A stretch of DNA of 32,759 nucleotides from Burkholderiaceae bacterium. Its GTDB lineage: Bacteria > Pseudomonadota > Gammaproteobacteria > Burkholderiales > Burkholderiaceae_E. The stretch spans positions 1-32,759 of the forward strand of contig JADJVQ010000080.1 in the NCBI GenBank assembly GCA_016710525.1, in the 5' to 3' direction. Positions 25,060 through 32,759 of the stretch are shown in pieces. Every line of letters starts with the position of its first letter. Within the stretch, counting starts at the first letter, position 1. The translations under genes were made by a program, and so were the position numbers. The notes beneath the pieces were generated by a model. It searched no databases, was not told the origin of the DNA, and worked only from the letters and a program-made list of their open reading frames with translations.

Positions 25060-28000
25060 CTCCGCGGCGCGGGCGCGCGCACCATTCCGCGTGGTGCTCG
25101 TGACGATGGACAGTCACCTCGCCAGCGCGGCGCACCGCGCGATGCGCGGCCTGTCGCAAGTCATGCCGGGCCTGCACCTGGTGGTCCACGCGGCAGCCGA
25201 GTGGGGTGGCAATCCGTCCGCGCTGGCGCGCTGCAAGGCCGACATCGCGCGCGGCGACATCGTCGTCGCCACGATGCTGTTCATGGAGGACCACTTTCTG
25301 CCGGTGCTGCCCGCGCTGAAGGCGCGCCAGGAGCAGCTGCGACGCGATGGTGTGCGCGATGTCGGCGGGCGAGGTGATGAAGCTCACCCGCATGGGCAAG
25401 TTCCGCATGGATGCGCCGGCCAGCGGACCGATGGCGATGCTCAAGCGCCTGCGCGGCAAGCCGGAAGCCAAGAGCGAAGCCAGCGGCGCCCGGGCCAGTG
25501 CCGGCGCACAGCAGATGAAGATGCTGCGCCGCCTGCCCAAGATCCTGCGTTTCATTCCGGGCACGGCCCAGGACGTGCGCGCTTATTTCCTGACTCTGCA
25601 GTACTGGCTGGCCGGCTCCGAAGCCAACATCGCCGCGATGGTCCACTTCCTCGTCGACCGATATGCCGACGGACCCCGCAAGTCCCTGCGCGGAATCGCC
25701 AGGCCGCCGGAACCGGTCGAATACCCGGAGGTCGGCGTCTACCACCCCGCGCATGCCCGGGCGCATGTCGCGCAGCCGGCCGATCTTCCCCGCGTCGCGC
25801 CCACCGGCAAGCGCGGCACAGTCGGGCTGCTGCTGATGCGCTCCTACCTGCTGGCCGGCAACACCGACCACTACGACGGCGTGATCACCGCGCTCGAAGC
25901 GCGCGGCCTGCGTGTGATGCCGGCCTTCGCCACCGGGCTCGATTCGCGCCCGGCGATCGACGCGTTCTTCTTCGACAGCGGCCGGCCGGCGATCGATGCG
26001 GTGGTCTCGCTGACCGGGTTTTCACTGGTCGGCGGCCCTGCGTACAACGACGCCAAGGCCGCCGAGGACATGCTCGCGAAGCTCGACGTCCCCTATCTGG
26101 CGGTCACTCCGGTCGAATTTCAGACGCTGGACCAGTGGGGCGGCTCGGCACGCGGACTGCTGCCGGTCGAAGCGACGATGATGGTTGCGATCCCCGAGCT
26201 CGACGGCGCCACCGGCCCGATGGTCTTCGGGGGCGGCCGCGGCGCGCCGGCGGCCACGCCTGCCCAGACGCGACAATGCACATCAGCTGCATCGAGCGGG
26301 CCGACATGCTGGCCGCGCGGGTGGGCAAGCTGATCGACCTGCGCCGTGCCGAGCGCGCGCAACGCAAGGTCGCGGCGGTGATCTTCAATTTCCCGCCCAA
26401 CGCCGGCAACACCGGCACGGCCGCGTTCCTGTCGGTGTTCGAGTCGCTGTTCAACACGATGGCGGCCATGCGGCGCGAAGGCTACTCGATCGAGATGCCA
26501 GCCAGCGTCGACGCGCTGCGCGAAGCGATCATCAACGGCAACGCGCCAAGGCCTTCGGCGCCCAGGCCAACGTCCACGCGCGCATCGCGGCCGACGACCA
26601 CGTCCGGCGCGAACGCTGCCTCAAGGAGATCGAGGCGCAATGGGGCCCGGCGCCCGGGCGCCAGCAGAGCGACGGGCGCTCGATCTTCGTGCTGGGCGAG
26701 CGCTTCGGCAACGTGTTCGTCGGCGTGCAGCCCGCCTTCGGCTACGAGGGCGACCCGATGCGCCTGCTGTTCGAAAAGGGATTCGCCCCGACGCACGCGT
26801 TTTCGGCGTTCTACCGCTGGCTGCGCGAGGACTTCGGCGCGCACGCGGTGCTGCATTTCGGCACCCACGGCGCACTCGAATTCATGCCCGGCAAGCAGAC
26901 CGGCCTGACGCCTGCCTGCTGGCCCGACCGCCTGATCGGCGACCTGCCCAACCTGTACCTCTACGCCTCGAACAACCCGTCCGAAGGCACCATCGCCAAG
27001 CGCCGCGCCGCCGCCACGCTGGTCAGCTACCTGACGCCGCCGGTCGCGCAGGCCGGCCTGTACAAGGGCCTGGTCGACCTGAAGGCATTGCTCGAGCGCT
27101 ATCGCGGCCTGGATCCCGAGGGACACGGCGAAGCCCGCGAGCTCGCGTCGATGATCCAGGCGCAGGCAGCGACGCTCGAACTGGCGAGTGCCGAACCGGC
27201 CTGGGACGACAGCGCGCCGCAGCGCATCGCGGCGCTCGCCGATGCGGTGCTCGAACTCGAATACACGCTGATTCCGCATGGTCTTCACGTGGTCGGCCGG
27301 GCGCCCAGCGCGGCGCAGCGGGTCGACCTGCTGCTGGCGCTTGCCCAGGCCTCGCATGGCGCGAGCCCGCCGCGCGAGTGCGTGAGCGCCCTGGTCGCGG
27401 GCGCCAGCCCCGAGGCGCTGGCGGCGGCGGCGCGCGGCCCAGGCGCGCCGCGCCTGCTGGCGAGCTGCGACCAATGCCCTGATGGCCGAGGACCATGAGA
27501 TTGCCGGCATCCTGCGGGCGCTGGACGGCCGCTACCTGCGCCCGGCGCCCGGCGGCGATCTGCTGCGCACGCCCGCGATCCTGCCCACCGGACGCAATCT
27601 GCACGGCTTCGATCCGTTCCGGATCCCCAGCGCCTACGCGGTGCAGGACGGCGCCCGCCAGGCCGAGCGCCTGCTGGCGCGGCATCTGGCCGACGGCAAC
27701 GACTTCCCGGAATCGATCGCGATGGTGCTGTGGGGCACCGACAACCTGAAGAGCGAAGGCGGGCCGATCGGGCAGGCGCTGGCGCTGATCGGCGCCACGC
27801 CGCGCTTCGACAGCTATGGCCGGCTGGCCGGCGCGCAGCTGGTGCCGCTGGCGCAGCTCGGACGCCCGCGGGTCGATGTCGTGATCACGCTGTCGGGCAT
27901 CTTCCGCGACCTGCTGCCGCTGCAGATCAAGCTGCTGGCCGAAGCCGCCTTCCTGGCCGCCAGCGCCGACGAACCCGACGATCAGAACTTCATCCGAAAG

Positions 28001-28813
28001 CACGCGCTGGCGTATCAGGCCGAGCACGGCGGCGATCTGGAGACCGCCTCGCTGCGGGTCTTCGGCAACGCCGAGGGCGCGTACGGCTCGAATGTGAACA
28101 GCCTGGTCGACAACAGCCGCTGGGATGACGCCGACGAACTGGCCGAGACCTATACCCGGCGCAAGGGCTTTGCCTACGGCCGCAGCGGACGCCCGGTGCA
28201 GCAGGCCGCGCTGCTGAACAGTGTGCTGGCCGGCGTGCAGCTGGCCTACCAGAGCCTGGACTCGGTGGAGCTCGGCGTCACCACCATCGACACCTACTTC
28301 GACACGCTGGGCGGCATCAGCCGCGCGGTCAAGCGCGCCAAGGGCGTCGACGCTCAGGTGGCTCCGGTCTACATCGGCGACCAGACCCGCGACAGCGATG
28401 GCGCCGGGACCGTGCGCACGCTGTCCGAACAAGTGGCACTCGAGACCCGGACCCGGATGCTCAATCCGAAGTGGTACGAGGGCATGCTGGAGCACGGCTA
28501 TGAGGGCGTGCGCCAGATCGAGGTGCACGTGACCAACACGATGGGCTGGTCGGCCACCACCGGCCAGGTCCAGCCCTGGGTGTACCAGCAGATCACCGAG
28601 ACCTTCATGCTCGACCCGGCCATGCGCCAGCGCCTGGCCCGGCTGAACCCGACCGCCTCGGCGCAGGTCGCCAACCGGCTGCTCGAAGCCTCCGATCGCC
28701 AGTTCTGGAAGCCGGACCCGTCGGTCCTGGACGCTTTGCGCCGCGCCGGCGAAGAGCTCGAAGACCGGCTCGAAGGCGTGTATTCGAATTCCCCCGAAGG
28801 AAGTGCCGCATGA
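25031..28813 (+). CDS. bchH: Magnesium chelatase subunit BchH (four frameshifts)
   Basis: Large porphyrin-binding subunit of Mg chelatase (CobN family), worked by BchI/BchD. ATG 25031 overlaps the end of bchB by 29 bases. Corrected length is about 1,260 residues. Pieces in order: FRVVLVTMDSHLASAA, MVCAMSAGEVMKLTRMGKF, AVIFNFPPNAGNTGTAAFLS, HAVLHFGTHGALEFMPGKQ, NNPSEGTIAKRR, GILRALDGRYLRPAPGGDLL, NLHGFDPFRIPSAYAVQDG, GNAEGAYGSNVNSLVDNS and EVHVTNTMGWSATTGQVQPW. Frame changes lie near 25340, 26245, 26540 (AACGCCGCCAAG read as AACGCGCCAAG) and 27478. All family blocks are present, so the gene is probably intact. The stop overlaps bchL as ATGA. Confidence 0.95.
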
Positions 28814-29734
28814 ACACCACGATGGTCCCGATTCTCGACATCAAGCGTCCGGTCGCCCGGCCCGGCCCGCGTCGGCGACGGCGAGGGCAGCGTGCAGGTG
28901 CAGCTCGACCCCAACCTGAAGATCGGCAACGCCAAGGTGTTCGCCATCTACGGCAAGGGCGGCATCGGCAAGAGCACGACCTCGAGCAACCTGTCGGCGG
29001 CCTTCTCCAAGATGGGCAAGCGCGTGCTGCAGATCGGCTGCGACCCCAAGCACGACAGCACCTTCACGCTGACCAAGAAGATGCTGCCCACGGTGATCGA
29101 CGTGCTCGAGACCGTGGACTTCCACGCCGAGGAACTGCGCGTCGAGGACTTCGTCTTCGAGGGCTACAACGGCGTGATGTGCGTCGAGGCCGGCGGCCCG
29201 CCCGCGGGCACCGGCTGCGGCGGCTATGTCGTCGGCCAGACGGTGAAGCTGCTCAAGGAGCACCACCTGCTCGAGGACACCGACGTGGTGATCTTCGACG
29301 TGCTGGGCGACGTGGTGTGCGGCGGCTTCGCCGCGCCGCTGCAGCACGCCGACCGGGCGCTGATCGTCACCGCCAACGACTTCGATTCGATCTTCGCGAT
29401 GAACCGCATCGTGCAGGCGATCGGCGCGAAGGCCAAGAACTACAACGTGCGCCTGGGCGGCGTGATCGCCAACCGCAGCGCGGCCACCGACCAGATCGAC
29501 AAGTACAACGCGCAGATCGGCCTGAAGCTGGCCGCGCACTTCCCCGACCTCGACGTCATCCGCCGCAGCCGGCTGAAGAAATCGACGCTGTTCGAGATGG
29601 AGCCTTCGCCGGAGCTCGAGGCGGTCCAGAACGAATACATGCGCCTGGCCGCCGCGCTGTGGCTGGGCAGCGCGCCCCTGTCGGCGGTGCCGATGAAGGA
29701 CCGCGACATCTTCGATCTGCTGGGTTTCGACTGA
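28810..29734 (+). CDS. bchL: Dark protochlorophyllide reductase iron protein BchL (one frameshift)
   Basis: NifH-like ATPase dimer that passes electrons to BchN-BchB. ATG 28810 overlaps the bchH stop. MNTTMVPILDIKRPVA is read in the first frame; near 28865 one extra base (or two missing) shifts it, and the protein continues VGDGEGSVQVQLDPNLKIGN. Seen: P-loop GKGGIGKST, QIGCDPKHDSTFTLT, and the two [4Fe-4S] cysteines in AGTGCGGYVVGQ and LGDVVCGGFAAPL. The end, at TGA 29732-29734, is normal. About 308 residues corrected. Confidence 0.95.
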
Positions 29735-30430
29735 AAGACGCCCGAACCATCAGCTACCAGGACGGCGCGGCCAGATCGAGACCTACTTCGACCGCACCGC
29801 GATGCGGGCCTGGGAGCAGCTGACCTCGACCGCGCCGGTCGGCCGCATCCGCGCCACCGTGCGGGCCGGCCGCGACCGCATGCGCAACACGCTGCTGTCG
29901 TGGCTGCCTGTGGACCTGCGCGGCACCCGGCTGCTCGACGCCGGCTGCGGTACCGGCGCGCTGGCGGTGCTCGCCGCGCAGCGGGGCGCGCAGGTCGTGG
30001 CGATCGACCTGTCGCCGACCCTGGTCGGGCTGGCCCGCGAGCGCCAGCCGGCGATCGGGCGCCGGGCCGATCGACTTCCGGCCGGCGACATGCTGGACCC
30101 CGCGCTGGGCCACTTCGACCACGTGGTGGCGATGGATTCGCTGATCCACTACCAGCGCCCGGATGCGGTGCGGGTCCTGGCCGGCCTGGCGCCGCGCACC
30201 CGCGCTCGATGCTGTTCACCTTCGCGCCGCGCACCCCCGCGCTGGCCACCATGCACGCGGTCGGCCAGCTCTTCCCGCGCGGCGACCGCGCGCCGGCGAT
30301 CGAGCCGGTCGCCGAGCGCGCCTGCACCGCCGTCGCCGGCGAGCCGCGGCTGCGGGCTGGCATGCCGGCCGCACCGAACGAATCGCCAGCGGCTTCTACA
30401 CCTCGCAGGCGCTGGAGCTGCGCGCCATGA
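29731..30430 (+). CDS. bchM: Mg-protoporphyrin IX O-methyltransferase BchM (frameshifts)
   Basis: SAM-dependent methylation of Mg-protoporphyrin IX. The most likely start is a CTG at 29731 overlapping the bchL stop as CTGA, reading MKDARTISYQDG; CTG is rare and an ATG misread is possible. GQIETYFDRT follows after one missing C (GGCCGCGG read as GGCGCGG, near 29765). Seen: LLDAGCGTGALAVLAA as SAM motif I, VVAIDLSPTLVGLARER, AGDMLDPALGHFDHVVAMDS, LFTFAPRTPALATMHAVG and GRTERIASGFYTSQALELR. Further shifts are near 30060-30080, 30205, 30345 and 30422. About 233 residues when corrected; it ends by ATGA overlap with lhaA. Confidence 0.88.
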
Positions 30431-31875
30431 ACCGGCGTGCGCGGCTCAACGCCAGCCTGGCGGGCCAATGGGCGGGTCGGCCCGCGCTTGCTGCCCTTCG
30501 CGGACGTGGCCACGCCCGAGCTGCCGCTGTCGCGGCTGCTGCGCCTGTCGCTGTTCCAGGTGTCGGTCGGCATGGCGCTGGTGCTGCTCACCGGCACGCT
30601 CAACCGCGTGATGATCGTCGAACTGGCGGTGCCGGCCTGGCTGGTGTCGCTGATGGTGGCCCTGCCGCTGGTGTTCGCGCCGTTTCGGGCGCTGATCGGC
30701 TTTCGCTCCGACCACCATCGCTCGGCCCTGGGCTGGAAACGGGTGCCCTACATCTGGATGGGCACGATGCTGCAGTTCGGCGGCCTGGCGATCATGCCGT
30801 TCGCGCTGCTCGTGCTGTCGGGCGACAGCATCGGTCCGCCCATCTACGGCCAGATCGGCGCTGCACTGGCCTTCCTGCTGGCCGGCGCCGGAATGCACAT
30901 CACGCAGACCGCGGGCCTGGCGCTGGCCACCGACCTGGCGCCGCCGGCCCGGCCGCGCGTGGTGGCGCTGCTGTACGTGATGCTGCTGCTCGGCATGCTG
31001 GTCAGCGCGATGGGGTTCGGCGCGCTGCTCGCCGACTTCAGGCAGGTGAAGCTGATTCAGGTGATCCAGGGTGCGGCGCTGCTCACGATGGGCCTCAATC
31101 TGGTGGCCCTGTGGAAGCAGGAGGCCCGCAACCCCGGGCATGCAGCCGCAACGCGGCGGCCCGAGGCGAGGCCTTCGTTTCGCGCGTCGTGGCGCACGTT
31201 CATCGGCGGTGGCCAGGCCAGCCGCCTGCTGGTGGCCGTCGGCCTGGGCACCGCCGCCTTCAGCATGCAGGACATCCTGCTCGAGCCCTATGGCGGCCAG
31301 ATCCTGCACATGGCCGTCGGCGCCACCACCACGCTGACCGCGATGATGGCCGCGGGTGCGCTGATCGCCTTCACCCTCGCCTCGCGCTGGCTGCTCGCGG
31401 CGGCGATCCGTACCGGCTGGCGGCCCTGGGCGCGCTGTCGGGCTCGTCGCCTTCGCCAGCGTGATCTTCGCGGCCCCGCTGGGTTCGGCACTGCTGTTCC
31501 GGATCGGGCCGCGCTGATCGGCTTCGGCGGCGGGCTGTTCTCGGTGGGCACGCTGACGGCCGCCATGGGCCTGCACAGGGCCAACGGCCAGAGCGGTCTG
31601 GCGCTGGGCGCCTGGGGCGCGGTGCAGGCATCGGCCGCAGGGGTGTCGATCGCACTGGGCGGCGCGCTGCGCGACCTGATGTCCGGCGTCGCCGAAAGCG
31701 GGCTGCTCGGGCCCGCGCTGACCAGCCCCTCGGTGGGCTACAGCTTCGTTTACCACCTCGAAATCGGATTGCTCTTTGCGACGCTGATTGCGATCGGGCC
31801 GCTCGTCAGGCCGGCCCGCTGCCGGCGCCCTCCACCTCTACCGGAAAGTTCGGCCTGGCCGAGTTTCCGGGCTGA
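30427..31875 (+). CDS. lhaA: LH1 assembly factor LhaA (PucC family, frameshifts)
   Basis: Twelve-helix PucC-type MFS protein needed for LH1 assembly. ATG 30427 gives MNRRARLNASLAGQWAG, a shift near 30475, then LLPFADVATPELPLSRLLRL, SLFQVSVGMALVLLTGTLN, RALIGFRSDHHRSALGWKR and YIWMGTMLQFGG. A clean stretch runs to about 31390, followed by three missing bases near 31395 (GCGGGCGGC read as GCGGCGGC), 31441 (GGCCTC as GGCTC) and 31506 (GGGGCC as GGGCC). A fourth near 31815 restores the end STSTGKFGLAEFPG and TGA 31873-31875. About 483 residues. Homologous to the MFS gene beside bchG, with which it shares the LNRVM-VEL motif. Confidence 0.92.
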
Positions 31876-31902
31876 ACCGCCTCACAACAGGGAAGACTCG
31901 CC

Positions 31903-32665
31903 AGGAACCGGGCGCCATCACCAGGCTACATCGACGTCGCGCAGCTCGCGCTCTACGCGTTCTGGATCTTCTTCGCCGGCTGATCTACTACCTGCACCGC
32001 GAAGACAAGCGCGAGGGCTATCCGCTCGAGTCCGATCGTTCCGACCGGGTCATGGTGCAGGTGGCCGCCGATCCCCAAGCCGGAAATCCTTCCTGCTGCG
32101 CGACGGCGGCGTGGTGATGGTGCCGAACGCCAAGGTGTCCGCCCAGGCCATCAATGCCGCACCGGTGGCGCCCCATCTGGGCGCGGCACTGGCGCCGATC
32201 GGCGATCCGATGCAGGCCGCGGTCGGCCCGGGCTCGTACGCCGATCGCAGCGACCTCGTCGACCTCACGCTGGACGACCTGCCGCGCATCGTGCCTCTGC
32301 GCAGCGTGAGCGAGTTCGACGTGGCCTCGGAAGATCCCGATCCGCGCGGCCTGCCGGTGGTCGGCGCCGACGGGGTCGTGGGCGGCACGGTCCGCGACCT
32401 GTGGATCGACCGCAGCGACGCGATGTTCCGATACCTCGAGCTCGAGGTGCCCGGCGCCGAGCGCCGCGTCCTGCTGCCGATCAATTTCACGCGCGTCAGC
32501 AACCGCCAGGTCAGCGTCGTCTCGATCCTGGGGCAGCAGTTCGCGCAGGTTCCGCTGACCCGGGATCCCGACCTGATCACGCTGCTCGAAGAAGACAAGA
32601 TCATGGCGTACTACGGCGGGGGCACGCTGTATGCCACGCCGCAACGCCAGGAGCCGCTGCTGTGA
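31903..32665 (+). CDS. puhA: Reaction-centre H subunit PuhA (start codon and frames damaged)
   Basis: Reaction-centre H chain: one N-terminal helix and a cytoplasmic PRC-barrel domain. The start appears as CCAGGAACCG; one missing T would give ATG-GAA-CCG (MEPGAIT), correctly spaced from AGGGAAG. Then GYIDVAQLALYAFWIFFAG is the membrane helix. A missing C (GGCCTG read as GGCTG) makes a false TGA at 31981-31983, after which LIYYLHREDKREGYPLESDR resumes. Two compensating shifts lie near 32075-32092 before FLLRDGGVVMVPNAKVS. The C-terminal half is clean: GTVRDLWIDRSDAMFRYLEL and VPLTRDPDLITLLEEDK. About 254 residues, family size. Confidence 0.93.
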
Positions 32666-32759
32666 TCCCGCACGACGAGGCCCCCGAGCACGAATTCGAA
32701 GCCGTCCGCGGGCTGCCGCAGGCGCTGCCGTCCGGCGAACGCATGCTCTGGCAGGGCGC
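32662..32759 (+). CDS. puhB: PuhB, photosynthetic complex assembly protein (5' end only)
   Basis: GTG 32662 overlaps the puhA stop as GTGA. The 32 codons in the window read EHEFEAVRGLPQALPSGERM then LWQG, matching the opening of PuhB (acidic lead, R-G-L-P, then GE-R-LWQG). PuhB assists reaction-centre/LH1 assembly. The rest lies beyond the right edge. Confidence 0.88.
   Translation, partial: MIPHDEAPEHEFEAVRGLPQALPSGERMLWQG

Noticed and set aside
16100..32700. Programmed frameshifting in the superoperon
   Set aside because: There are too many sites, no shared slippery heptamer, and the changes are mostly C/G-run losses typical of sequencing error.

Overview
The window is a GC-rich stretch of a photosynthesis gene cluster (PGC) from a purple, bacteriochlorophyll-a-type proteobacterium, with a Calvin-cycle (cbb) operon inside it. 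The gene order aerR-ppsR-bchG-MFS-bchP-tspO-hemA opposite bchFNBHLM-lhaA-puhAB, plus the red-type (form IC) RuBisCO, fits a beta- or gammaproteobacterial phototroph, most likely Burkholderiales (Rubrivivax/Limnohabitans-like). That placement is inference from gene order and protein style, not a tree.

Layout. (1) 1-5.1 kb, minus strand: bchI-bchD-bchO-crtI, i.e. two Mg-chelatase subunits, the chelatase-associated hydrolase and a phytoene desaturase cut by the left edge. (2) 5.1-5.7 kb: non-coding, with PpsR-type operators, three 84-bp tandem repeats, an inverted copy of their core and a G-rich simple repeat. (3) 5.7-13.2 kb: divergent cbbR and cbbLS-cbbX-cbbY-rpe-fbp-prk, giving RuBisCO, its activase, two phosphatases, epimerase and phosphoribulokinase. 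(4) 13.25-21.4 kb, minus strand: aerR-ppsR-bchG-MFS-bchP-tspO-small membrane ORF-hemA, i.e. light/redox regulators, late bacteriochlorophyll steps and the first committed tetrapyrrole step. (5) 21.4-21.7 kb: divergent regulatory region with a sigma70-like promoter overlapped by PpsR-type sites. (6) 21.7-32.76 kb, plus strand: the superoperon bchF-N-B-H-L-M-lhaA-puhA-puhB (puhB cut by the right edge), covering 3-vinyl hydration, dark protochlorophyllide reduction, Mg chelation, methylation, LH1 assembly and the reaction-centre H subunit.

The genes form one phototrophy programme: hemA feeds tetrapyrrole synthesis; BchHDI, M, BNL, F, G and P make bacteriochlorophyll; CrtI makes carotenoid; LhaA and PuhA/B assemble the LH1-reaction centre; PpsR/AerR gate transcription by light, oxygen and cobalamin; and the cbb operon uses the resulting ATP and reductant to fix CO2.

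Sequence quality differs sharply along the window. Genes from 1 to about 16.1 kb, and ppsR/aerR, read cleanly. The bchP-bchG block and especially the 21.7-32.7 kb superoperon carry roughly thirty apparent single-base indels. Most are the loss of one C or G from a short C/G run, and family-conserved sequence resumes in another frame after each. I annotate these as intact genes with probable sequencing or assembly errors, not as pseudogenes.
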